64,000 nucleotides of DNA, taken from Fulvivirga sp. M361 (lineage in GTDB: Bacteria > Bacteroidota > Bacteroidia > Cytophagales > Cyclobacteriaceae). Position 1 is the stretch's first letter. Each line of letters begins with the position of its first letter. The position numbers and the translations under genes were made by a program. The stretch lies in the NCBI RefSeq assembly GCF_007097395.1, contig NZ_VKDC01000033.1, positions 1 to 64,000 of the forward strand, written 5' to 3'. Positions 10,301-16,377 of the stretch are shown here, in pieces. The notes under the pieces were generated by a model. It searched no databases and had not been told where the DNA came from. It was given only the letters and a program-made list of their open reading frames with translations.

Positions 10301-12366
10301 TGCTCAAGTACATGGAACCGCTTCAGGGAAAGCGGGTACGGGTGAAAGCAAAACTGTACCTGCCTTCCGGGAACACGAATGTAGACGGTGTACAAATAGG
10401 GATAGGAGCTTACAACAGTGCGATCTATACCGCTACCGATCAATGGTTAGATATCGAATATTTCCTGGACGATGTGGAGAATACAAACGACGGATTTGTG
10501 TATTTTCACATGGTATCCGGGGGAAATCAGATCTTCACGGGGGCTAATAGTGTCACGGACGATTTATTTTACCTTAAGGATATCGAAGTAAGCACAGTAG
10601 AACCGGTGAAGACAACAGATTATATAGGCGAGTTTATTTATGAAGATGGGGAGATAGCCTTGATCCAGCATGAAGAGGGGAGGATTGTGTTTGATCCGGT
10701 TACGGAGGTGCCTGAATACCAGTACCACCTCAAAGACCATTTGGGCAATACCCGAGTGACGTTTACGACGAAACCCAAAACGATTGAGTTCACAGCGAAC
10801 TATGAAAACAACCCGGCAGTGCCTGATGATCTGGGCTTGTTTGAAAAGGTAGATCACACGACCCTTACTTCCAATGACCTGTTCGACCATACCGATGCAA
10901 CAGGAACAATATACACGTACACTCAACTACTAACAGGAGGATTAAACTCTCAGATCGGTTCGGTGATCGCTATCCCTGTAGGTATGGGAGACACCTTACA
11001 TGCAGAAGTCTTTGCGAAATACAAAGATAACTCAGGCAATGGCAACAACAGTGGGGCATTGGCTTTGGCTAACCTGTTAGTCACTGCCTTTACAGGAGGC
11101 ACAGGTTATGTCAATGAGTTAGGCAACCAAAGCATTCATAATAACTTCCAATCGGGTGCTTTGATCGGTACTACGGGGTTTGCTCCTGAAGATAGTGATG
11201 CTCCTATGGCCTTTTTGAATGTGATGTTCTTGCCGGAAGGTGAGTTGGTCAGTTTAGACAGTGCAGTATCTTTTGCCTATGATCAGATAGATGCAGCAGC
11301 CCAGCAGCCTAATACATCTGTGAAAGCTGCCCATGATCGATTGCATGTTGATAACTTCCAGGCTCCTAGCAATGGATATATACTGGTGTATGTAAGTAAT
11401 GAGAGTAGTATGATGACCGAAGTGTATTTTGATGATTTAAAAATAACTGTCAATGAGCATCCGGTGATCCAGACGGATAACTACTATCCCTTTGGAATGG
11501 CTCATGGGAACGGGTATCAACGTGTTACAGCTCAAAAAAATAAGTTTAAGTACAACGGTTTTGAATTACAGACTGCTTTAGACTGGGGTGTGTATGATTA
11601 CCAAGCAAGGTACTATGATCCTCAAATAGGACGATTCTTAATGGTTGATCCTGCTGCGGATTTGATGCGAAGGCATAGCCCTTACAATTATGCGTTCGAC
11701 AACCCGATCCGGTTTGTTGATCCAGATGGGATGATGCCGGGTGATGGAATATTTGGTGGGTTTGTTTCCAATCTAGCTACAAAGGCTAAAAATTATGTTG
11801 CTGCTAAGGTCAATGAAGCCATAGTTAACACTGGAAGGGCCATAGTACAGGAAGTTAGATCTTACGCTAATGATCTAGAGATAAGTTTTTATGGTAAGGC
11901 GGAAGGAAAATTGACAACTGGCCCTAGGATAGCCGGTGAGATTAAAGGAGTCGGTTTTGATGTAGATCTAGGCTCTAAAGAAATAGAATCAATAGAAGGA
12001 GAATTGACTGTAAATGTAAAAACGGGAGAGTTTGGTGCTGATGGCAATATTGATTACACGCTAGAAAATGGGAATGATAAATATACTGAAGGAGGAAGCG
12101 TAGGTTATTTGGTGGAAGGAGAGTATAAGGAAGAAAGCTTACAAAATTCAAACGGGGAAGTGGTGAAAGAGAAATCTTCAGGCAGTATGACCGTTGGAGT
12201 TGGAGTTGGAGCTAAATTTACTTTAGAATCAGGATCCTCTGAAGAATTTGAAACCCAATCTCTGAAAGGGGGGGCTGCTTTTGGAGGCAAAGTTGGAGCG
12301 GGTTTTGTTGTAGAAGGCGAACTACAGCTTGGACTAAAAATCGAAAGGAAAGTTGAACGAGATTAG
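4366..12366 (+). CDS. Giant secreted RHS/YD-repeat polymorphic toxin-like protein with lectin-like modules
   Basis: A 2666-residue protein. Residues 1-34 form a signal peptide (hydrophobic ILILILIVHNLVYGQ). Two Ig-like repeats follow at about 127-275 (each with VTWYWQ or ITWYWQ), then a calcium-binding-type DTDGDAFGD segment. A DUF6443-like start of the RHS region follows (VVNYYDALGRPKQKIE, about 365-380). Four lectin-like modules lie at roughly 905-1047, 1205-1325, 1364-1485 and 1550-1670; each carries a variant of FGLSxxN...IDYAL...VYExG...GDxxxxxRxGxxxxYxxN. A jelly-roll-like segment (about 1935-2080), HLKDHLGNTRVTF, and the RHS core YDYQARYYDPQIGRFL (about 2409-2424) follow. After PDGMMPGDG (about 2455) the sequence changes to a 210-residue Gly-rich, beta-strand tail that is visibly AT-richer than the core. 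The architecture fits a cell-surface or delivered toxin with an exchangeable tip; the tail's activity is unknown. Confidence 0.85.
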   Translation: MKLRFTFFNSIVDFNKRLPILILILIVHNLVYGQSLDIVGPTNVDLNGTYHYYIPNFPEPINSYTWDPTGIIISENSYSVDIKWDEPGENYLYAEFYGSSNTYVIDLIVTVVDPNPVPYTPNAPYRPLDGCGDAVVKKTGSIPENVTWYWQTQPNGTSTSDSSSSITVSSSQTVYLRARHDISGLWSVSSSYLVVNIKPIPAVPSPASVTNNCGSSLLTRGNPPSAITWYWQSSVSGTSTSNSSASVTRTTGSTYYLRAKWNNTDCWSTARAINYSIQQPTLWYADTDGDAFGDPNVTQNACSQPAGYVDNNLDRCPEEYGEVEGCLFTPYDLSLSDENYVYIRQYQVPTTTQTVKYSKEVVEVVNYYDALGRPKQKIETAAGGIDAENYVNELSMDWSAGTGSAPFFNQNGSASENNRLTGVDPSGGLSLLWKCGNDIESNADGGWNTDYFNVDKSTGYRYTVWVKRTGSQNGTTYHGTNNVSNLAGTVQSNPYFWYGDLPQLDTWYLIVGIIYPYDYAGEDQGISGVYDQQGNKVLDGTEFKWNSNTTTARFRSYLDYSTDLSTNQFFWNPIVQRSDGNETLLSDLINDQQGKPADIVTHIEHDQYGRQAKMYLPFASGTLAGSYKTINITEDIHQYYKNRHSDDFPGVALADVNAYSESIYEASPLDRVLEKAAPGKTWKADPVVNTDHTIKFDRNSNGASEVVFFSVDFPNSGDTSSPVLVKNGNYNANELYATIIKDENWQPGQAYIDNHTTREYKDKLGRLILKRTYNASEVLNTYYVYDDFGNLSFVLPPKVDVNDGVSQEELSKLCYQYRYDHRNRAFARKLPGKGWEYTIFNELDLPVLTQDGNQRSKDEWLFTKYDVLNRTISTGTLHDSGSRTVLQQTVDRHFATNDFSWDTHSGVVFNGDQRFTKTATDSWGNAILASLPIAGAGEDAMIMIEAQQTDKGFRFGFDDSSDNTVYNDIDHSIYVQVTGALAIYEGPTSVYSLPSGAYDVGDLLSIERVNGVVYYKRNGELLHTSSVASNGSIKVSTVVHSNNTELYFPKATHEDTGTMFGYSNYSFPFTSKEEDYLTITYYDDYTFHHASLSEYQFKPSEAHSTYFDGVKGQVTGTMTRILGSRQWLRNITYYDDRYRVIQAINDNHLGGSDCMTNTYDFVGKVLESKTKHTTPEPILWRNRKSVREVNSIFTGLASSSGFSSVNTLDEDQDGWVSTVVTSLTGSRVFGLNDNDLNTSVADIDYPVNLYNDVLRVFEPVSQWVVVGSLELGDVIKLSREGGSVKVYQNDVLVHTFSTATTGALVIDTWLAAGSELAYLDCSFSFVRQATAPYDILWTGLSRVTQSYDTLTKDAVGGWNGGASSVNRLAAGYDGWVSFKSMFTDKALMVGLSRQDMSIAFNSIEYALSLQANGQIVVYEKGVLINSFGTYQVGDDFRVERNGTQVTYLHNGTPFYTSTTSSATDLIVDVSLSTAGAAMSDLYCSFGLLHPKEKNFPITRQFDYDHAERLINTWHSVPEHASFTDVVGVEVQGNSMVKTTLAAGYNAGAATVNTIPANKEGWISMEVIGDNYVLFGLSDVNTGTDYQSIDYALLTNPIDQRIVVYEGGTSRGIKAYYEEGDILKVAREGETIRYYRNEQELHTSTLSSTSALIGDFSLYNQGDRINNVQFMGAPILLAHNEYNELGELIEKNLHQEPGGTDFAQSVDYRYNIRGWLTNINNAALTSTTVNDDTNQNTDYWGMELGYNTQLTGVNAVPSYNGNISGAKWSDRLGQRTKAYAYDYDPMNRLIDADHSIVGQTNGPAFDVSIRDGVNSGYDLNGNIKALSRGGTSGAGMDVLTYNYGTGSARSNQLLAVTDAGDTAGFRDGNTTGNDYGYDANGNMTQDLNKDITAISYNHLNLPETVEKTDGQLIYYTYDAGGIKLKQEVHETVLQDQSFTPSELILWSPSNTFRSVISGPIGGESNVLRVYAGGQNSLHRLLKYMEPLQGKRVRVKAKLYLPSGNTNVDGVQIGIGAYNSAIYTATDQWLDIEYFLDDVENTNDGFVYFHMVSGGNQIFTGANSVTDDLFYLKDIEVSTVEPVKTTDYIGEFIYEDGEIALIQHEEGRIVFDPVTEVPEYQYHLKDHLGNTRVTFTTKPKTIEFTANYENNPAVPDDLGLFEKVDHTTLTSNDLFDHTDATGTIYTYTQLLTGGLNSQIGSVIAIPVGMGDTLHAEVFAKYKDNSGNGNNSGALALANLLVTAFTGGTGYVNELGNQSIHNNFQSGALIGTTGFAPEDSDAPMAFLNVMFLPEGELVSLDSAVSFAYDQIDAAAQQPNTSVKAAHDRLHVDNFQAPSNGYILVYVSNESSMMTEVYFDDLKITVNEHPVIQTDNYYPFGMAHGNGYQRVTAQKNKFKYNGFELQTALDWGVYDYQARYYDPQIGRFLMVDPAADLMRRHSPYNYAFDNPIRFVDPDGMMPGDGIFGGFVSNLATKAKNYVAAKVNEAIVNTGRAIVQEVRSYANDLEISFYGKAEGKLTTGPRIAGEIKGVGFDVDLGSKEIESIEGELTVNVKTGEFGADGNIDYTLENGNDKYTEGGSVGYLVEGEYKEESLQNSNGEVVKEKSSGSMTVGVGVGAKFTLESGSSEEFETQSLKGGAAFGGKVGAGFVVEGELQLGLKIERKVERD

Positions 12367-12368
12367 TA

Positions 12369-12794
12369 ATGGCGATAAGTGATAACAGTACCTTGATAAT
12401 ACAAGGATTTAATCTTTTTATTTTTTTGATGATAGTACTAATAGCGCTAGGCATTTGGTTATTGAGTGGAGTTCTTAGTTCTACATTTTATGTTTTAGGA
12501 ATAGGCTTTGTTTTTTGGGGTCCTGTAATCTTTATCTTTTTGAAACTTCGTGAAGTGCAACTTACCGCCAGAGTTTTTTTGGTTAGAAATATTTTTGGAA
12601 AGAACCAGTTTGAAAAGTCTCAGTTCCACAAAATTGAGAAAACGATTTTATCTCCCATCGTTTATAGGATATGCTTTAAAAATTCATCTAACTATTATTT
12701 TATGGCCCCAATGGAGTACTTCTTTAAATCTATATTCAGCTTGGGGAGTGACTATGCTCTGGGAAAGATGAATGATAAAGTGAATGCGGTATAA
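12369..12794 (+). CDS. Small membrane protein, candidate immunity protein of the RHS gene
   Basis: A 141-residue protein starting two bases after the RHS stop codon and therefore almost certainly co-transcribed. Two hydrophobic segments lie at about residues 12-34 and 38-60 (FLMIVLIALGIWLLSG, FVFWGPVIFIFLKL), followed by a soluble C-terminal domain rich in Lys, Phe and Ser. No known family is recognised. In polymorphic toxin loci the gene directly behind the toxin usually encodes the immunity protein, and an inner-membrane immunity protein would fit a toxin tip acting on membranes. That function is inference from position and topology only. The next gene downstream is on the opposite strand, three bases away. 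Confidence 0.6.
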   Translation: MAISDNSTLIIQGFNLFIFLMIVLIALGIWLLSGVLSSTFYVLGIGFVFWGPVIFIFLKLREVQLTARVFLVRNIFGKNQFEKSQFHKIEKTILSPIVYRICFKNSSNYYFMAPMEYFFKSIFSLGSDYALGKMNDKVNAV

Positions 12795-12797
12795 AAA

Positions 12798-13214
12798 CTA
12801 TTTAGATAGAGTTGATGCTTGCTCCAGTTCATCTATTATCTCTGAGTCATATTGAAAATTTTGCACCCTCCATTCATTTTTTGGATTGTATAAAGTAATC
12901 TTAAATCTTATAGGCTGTAGATCATACTTCATTAAGAAGCTATATTGTTGAAGGGTATTATCAACTTTTTTTGAGGTTAGCAAATCATAGCCGTGATATT
13001 TTCCTAATTGATCAAGAACTTTAGACAAACTAGTTTTAACCTCTATTATTTGTTCTTTTCCTATAGACTTATTTGTTGAGAAAAGATAGTTTATTGCAGA
13101 GTCACTGCCCTCATTTTCATACTTAGTTAAAAATTGATCCACAATAGGGTTCAAGTCATCAGTACTAGTGCAGCTACAAATAAACAATACAAAAAAAGGT
13201 AAAATTTTCTTCAC
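12798..13214 (-). CDS. Hypothetical lipoprotein
   Basis: A 138-residue protein with a lipoprotein signal peptide: MKKILPFFVLFICSC places a lipobox cysteine at residue 13 or 15. The mature part is mixed alpha/beta and resembles small NTF2-like or DUF3887-like periplasmic domains in size and pattern (helices, then KITLYNPKNEWRVQNFQYD near the end), but this resemblance is weak. The gene converges on the small membrane protein that follows the RHS gene, with only three bases between the stop codons. It may belong to the RHS accessory set or be unrelated. No function is assigned. Confidence 0.55.
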   Translation of the reverse strand: MKKILPFFVLFICSCTSTDDLNPIVDQFLTKYENEGSDSAINYLFSTNKSIGKEQIIEVKTSLSKVLDQLGKYHGYDLLTSKKVDNTLQQYSFLMKYDLQPIRFKITLYNPKNEWRVQNFQYDSEIIDELEQASTLSK

Positions 13215-13262
13215 TATGTTTTCCAGTTAAAATTACAAAACAAAATATTAAAGGTTAGCCCC

Positions 13263-13616
13263 TTATAGAGATAGTTGTTTTTGCAGATCTCTTTGAAAAA
13301 TAAAAGCCTTAAGCATGGCTTTGATAGACTGGCGATCCTCTTCACTTAAGGGTTGAGCTTTAGTAAACATGGTCAATAGCTCTGCATCCTGAATTTTACC
13401 TTTGGCCTTTTCCTCCTGAGAACCATAGACGAATATATCAGTAGATACTTCCAAAAGATCTGCCATCTTTTTGAGCACATCAATAGAAGGGACAGTTTGA
13501 TTGCGCTCGTATCTTGAAATATGGATTGGATGAATGCCCATCATATCGGCCAACTGGCCTTGTGATACTACTTTTTCTGTCCTTGCCTCTTTTAAATTAT
13601 CTCCAAAAGAACTCAT
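13263..13616 (-). CDS. XRE-family helix-turn-helix regulator
   Basis: A 117-residue DNA-binding protein. Residues about 6-62 form an XRE/Cro-type HTH (SQGQLADMMGIHPIHISRYE, with PSIDVLKKMADLLEV following). The C-terminal 50 residues are helical and charged (LSEEDRQSIKAMLKAF) and probably dimerise. It belongs to a frequent Bacteroidota group of short XRE proteins with a helical tail. It is followed by the minus-strand lipoprotein gene 48 bp downstream. The target is unknown; autoregulation is usual for such proteins, but no clear operator was identified upstream. Confidence 0.8.
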   Translation of the reverse strand: MSSFGDNLKEARTEKVVSQGQLADMMGIHPIHISRYERNQTVPSIDVLKKMADLLEVSTDIFVYGSQEEKAKGKIQDAELLTMFTKAQPLSEEDRQSIKAMLKAFIFQRDLQKQLSL

Positions 13617-13727
13617 GCTTCATACGCTTATGACATCAAAAATACCATAAAAGGCTATTAAATGAAATTGTTAGCTTCCCAACTAGTCCACAGTATATCG
13701 AGAAGTAAAAACTCGGAAACCCCTCCC

Positions 13728-13807
13728 CTAACTGGTCGTAGCATGAACGCAGTGGTGCTACGATCTAAAACCGGATAGGGCGTCCGCCCGGTTGAATTCA
13801 AGAGACG
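13728..13807 (+). repeat. 80-bp REP-like repeat, copy 1
   Basis: Copy 1 of a repeat that recurs at 14537-14614. It contains two potential stems: CGTAGC at 13736 pairs with GCTACG 14 bases further on, and GGGCG-TC-CGCCC forms a second small palindrome. Together with copy 2 it brackets the toxin-antitoxin pair. Copy 1 keeps both stems intact, whereas copy 2 has decayed ones. Confidence 0.75.
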
Positions 13808-13985
13808 ATATTTTTATAGCAGAAATTGAAACATCAGACAGAAGAAAAAAGTCATTTCCAAGAAAATCACCAATTATACAATTCGTTGTTTGAAGCACGA
13901 TTGCTGTCAGGTGGCCCTGGTCAAACTGGCATAACGACCCGCAGCCTGTATCCCGTTCATTAAACTAAAATAAAAATGAAACCGT

Positions 13986-13993
13986 TATCTTTG
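13986..13993 (+). promoter_or_regulatory. Putative -7 box of the toxin-antitoxin operon
   Basis: TATCTTTG matches the Bacteroidota -7 consensus TAnnTTTG exactly. Transcription would start near 14000, about ten bases before the antitoxin ATG at 14010. No convincing TTG -33 box was found upstream. The assignment rests on the -7 match and its position. Confidence 0.45.
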
Positions 13994-14009
13994 AAAAAAT
14001 GACAACCTC

Positions 14010-14174
14010 ATGGTGACCGTAATCAAAAAAGGAACAGATAAAGAGATCATAGACAAATTATTGAAAGAAGCCCTTAAAACTAAAGGTGTTGATACCCACA
14101 AATATTGTGGTGTAATCAAGCTAAAAGAAGACCCTTTAGTGATCCAGAAACGACTGAGGGATGAATGGGAATAG
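14010..14174 (+). CDS. Small antitoxin (VapB-like) of the PIN toxin
   Basis: A 54-residue protein beginning MVTVIKKGTDKEIIDKLLKE and ending RLRDEWE. It overlaps the start of the PIN-toxin gene by 14 bases, the translational coupling typical of antitoxin-toxin pairs. The short N-terminal strand followed by a helix, and a C-terminal basic/acidic tail that could wrap a PIN active site, fit the size and layout of Bacteroidota VapB-like antitoxins. No family motif is diagnostic, so the role is deduced mainly from position. Its length is below the usual gene-calling threshold, so it is easily overlooked. Confidence 0.7.
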   Translation: MVTVIKKGTDKEIIDKLLKEALKTKGVDTHKYCGVIKLKEDPLVIQKRLRDEWE

Positions 14175-14535
14175 TGTGTTATTAGATACCAATATTGTAC
14201 TTTATCTTCTGTCAGGGGATGAAGTTTTATCGGATTTATTATATAATCGGAAACTGTATATCTCGTTTGTTACCCAATTGGAATTGTTAGGTTATCAAGG
14301 TATCACAAAAAAGGAAGAACAAGAGGTTAAACACTTTTTAGAGGACTGCATTATCATCGATATCAATAATCAAATCAAAGAGGAAGTGATCCACCTCAAG
14401 CAGTCGCGTAAAATCAAATTACCGGACAGTATTATTTTAGCCACTTCAAAGTATTTGAATATCCCTGTCATAAGCTCAGATAGTGATTTTAGCAAGGTTG
14501 AAGAAGTAAATGTGATTTATTACGAAAAGGAATAA
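14161..14535 (+). CDS. PIN-domain ribonuclease toxin (VapC family)
   Basis: A 124-residue PIN-domain protein. The four acidic positions of the family are visible: D9 in LLDTNIVLYLL, E35-E36 region QLELLGY, D78-type LPDSIILATS, and SDSDFSKV near residue 108. VapC toxins cleave tRNA or rRNA until neutralised by their antitoxin. The ATG lies inside the last codons of the upstream antitoxin gene. The operon is bracketed by copies of an 80-bp repeat, which suggests that it arrived as a cassette. Confidence 0.85.
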   Translation: MNGNSVLLDTNIVLYLLSGDEVLSDLLYNRKLYISFVTQLELLGYQGITKKEEQEVKHFLEDCIIIDINNQIKEEVIHLKQSRKIKLPDSIILATSKYLNIPVISSDSDFSKVEEVNVIYYEKE

Positions 14536-14536
14536 T

Positions 14537-14614
14537 CCTAACTGGTCATAACATGAACACAGTACTACAATCTAAAACCGGATAGGGCATCCGCCCGCTT
14601 GAATTCAAGAGACG
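14537..14614 (+). repeat. 80-bp REP-like repeat, copy 2
   Basis: The second copy starts one base after the PIN-toxin stop codon and is in the same orientation as copy 1. It shares AACTGGTC, ATGAACxCAGT, ATCTAAAACCGGATAGGGC and TTGAATTCAAGAGACG with copy 1, but its stems have accumulated mismatches. The 154 bases between it and the next gene hold a weak hairpin (14719-14753) with no T-run and nothing else. Confidence 0.75.
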
Positions 14615-14768
14615 CCTCGCAGATATGAAGATCTTGTTGAGGTCAACCCTCTAGCAGAGCACATTCAGCAAAGCGTAAGCCATTCCAAATTTACTTTCAC
14701 AAAGAACATCCAATATCTCTAAGCCCACATTCCTGACTTGTGGCTGTGCTTAGAAACAACATAAAACA

Positions 14769-16289
14769 CTAATTAACTACCTCACCTTTCATTCTGATCT
14801 CCTCAAGGGCCTTCCAAATATCCTCTCGCCGGGCTTCTTTTTCTACATGAACCGGTGGCGCTATACGGTCTTCACATTCTGTCCATGAGCAGCGTTCGCA
14901 GGTGGTGTTGACAACACGGGATTTGATCTTTGGATCCTGGATAAACCTTACTTTTTTCCTGAGATCATCGTCAATGTAAAAGCCTATGGTCACGCTCATG
15001 CTTTCTGCCGGATTAGACACGTTGGGAAAGGCCAGTGACAGGCACAGGTAATCATCCTCAGTTCCATGATACTTTGAGATCTGGGCGCCGGACGTGATCG
15101 CATTCGCTTTGCCGATTCGCGAAGAAGTTCGCAGCTGTTTGATCATACGTATGGCTAACCATCTACGACAGTAATGTTCATTAACGCCATTCGCATGCGG
15201 ATTATGGAACCGGGCCAGGTGAAGCTCCTTAGTCAGGTTGTAAAATGAGAAATTATCGGTACCTACGAACCGAAGGAAAAAGAGGTTCTTGATCTTAAAA
15301 TGTTTTGGCAGCATATTCGTCAACCGTTGCATCAACATCTCCGGGGTGGCACGATACTTATCAATCAAACGCACCATCATGCTGGTATCCAGGGAAGGAG
15401 AAGCGGCCACTTTATGTACGTCTTTCAGTATTTTCTCCTCCGGCAGAATTAATGCGGCAGAAAAGTAAGAAGCCTTATAATTACTGAGAATGGCTTCAAA
15501 ACTGTCACCTCGCTGGGGAGGCGTTTCCATTGGGCGATGTGCCAGGTCCAGGTATTGAAAAGCTATCTCGCGGCCAAGCAGAAAGCTTTCCTGCTCCCGT
15601 GTTAACCCCTGATTTAGCAAGACCTTCTTTTCTTTTGCATTATAGTAGCAACGCAGATCACGCAATGATTCGTAAGTGGAAAGTGTACGCCGGTCCAGCT
15701 TAATACCGTACGTCTTATTCAGAATATCTTTCAAAGCGTTAACCGAGACAGGAACCGCCAGTAATGCGCCATGTTCTTTTCTAAATTGGCTGGCCGCTTC
15801 CTCTATTTCAGGAAAATAATTATCGTGTAACTCCTGGTAGGAGCGTAAGGCAGCAAAATAAAAATGCTCCCCGCGCATTTCATAGTTACGCGCAATGGTA
15901 ATAACAGAGGTGATAAAGGCATTGATCTTTTCAGGGGCCTGGGACAACAACTCGATGACCTTTTGCGGATCAAGGCCGAACGTTTCTAACGGGAACTCTT
16001 TGAAAAAGTCAGATTGCATCAAATTGATAATGGGCTCCAGCTTTTTGGATACCCGCAGGGAGACGAGGTAATCATAGGTCACTTTTAAAGCCTCTGCCAG
16101 CGCCAGTATTTTGTCCCCTTTTGGATATTTTTTCCCCTTTTCAATCTCACTGAGGTAGGAAACGGATAATCCCGTCTTTTCTGATAATTCCTGGAAGGAT
16201 AAGTCTTTACTCATCCGCAAGTCACGGATTTTCAGGCCAAAAATGTGCTTGAGTTGAAAATTACCATTGGTCATAAACAAAGATATCAA
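14769..16289 (-). CDS. RamB/ScfR-type regulator of acetate and glyoxylate metabolism
   Basis: A 506-residue regulator. An XRE helix-turn-helix covers about residues 15-70 (SFQELSEKTGLSVSYLSEIE), a middle domain of the ImmA/IrrE-like (DUF955) type about 190-320, and a C-terminal DUF2083-like domain ends with a cysteine cluster (CERCSWTEC, about residues 466-474). This is the architecture of RamB of Corynebacterium and short-chain-acyl regulators (ScfR), which sense CoA thioesters and control acs, aceA and aceB. It is divergent from aceB-aceA with only 88 bp between, the classical arrangement. A perfect 16-bp palindrome in that gap is probably its operator and may also autoregulate it. The ligand in this organism is inference. 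Confidence 0.85.
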   Translation of the reverse strand: MISLFMTNGNFQLKHIFGLKIRDLRMSKDLSFQELSEKTGLSVSYLSEIEKGKKYPKGDKILALAEALKVTYDYLVSLRVSKKLEPIINLMQSDFFKEFPLETFGLDPQKVIELLSQAPEKINAFITSVITIARNYEMRGEHFYFAALRSYQELHDNYFPEIEEAASQFRKEHGALLAVPVSVNALKDILNKTYGIKLDRRTLSTYESLRDLRCYYNAKEKKVLLNQGLTREQESFLLGREIAFQYLDLAHRPMETPPQRGDSFEAILSNYKASYFSAALILPEEKILKDVHKVAASPSLDTSMMVRLIDKYRATPEMLMQRLTNMLPKHFKIKNLFFLRFVGTDNFSFYNLTKELHLARFHNPHANGVNEHYCRRWLAIRMIKQLRTSSRIGKANAITSGAQISKYHGTEDDYLCLSLAFPNVSNPAESMSVTIGFYIDDDLRKKVRFIQDPKIKSRVVNTTCERCSWTECEDRIAPPVHVEKEARREDIWKALEEIRMKGEVVN

Positions 16290-16294
16290 AATTT

Positions 16295-16326
16295 ATGCTA
16301 AATTTTCTTTTAGCGAATTTTCGCTA
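16295..16326. promoter_or_regulatory. Operator between the RamB-like regulator and aceB
   Basis: TAGCGAATTTTCGCTA at 16311-16326 is a perfect palindrome. A third half-site, ATGCTAAAT at 16295-16303, lies next to it and pairs with TTTAGC at 16309-16314. The unit TTAGC(A/G)AA also appears in front of the acs operon and the IS1-like gene. It lies 6 bp from the regulator start codon and about 50 bp upstream of the aceB start, suiting both autoregulation and control of aceBA. Confidence 0.65.
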
Positions 16327-16377
16327 TTAAAGAATTTTCTCTATATTGCATGAGATTGACAAAAAAAGACAGATAAA

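Larger units (their letters stand above)
13617..14009 (+). other. Gene-free stretch with repeat copy and toxin-antitoxin promoter
   Basis: No convincing coding frame exists in these 393 bases. They hold the first copy of the 80-bp repeat (13728-13807) and, close to the right end, a Bacteroidota-type -7 box for the antitoxin gene. The middle part (13808-13975) shows nothing I can name. Confidence 0.5.

Noticed and set aside
11728-12366. Toxin tail as a nuclease or deaminase
   Set aside because: No catalytic His, Asp or Cys motif of those families is visible; the beta-strand pattern does not support it.
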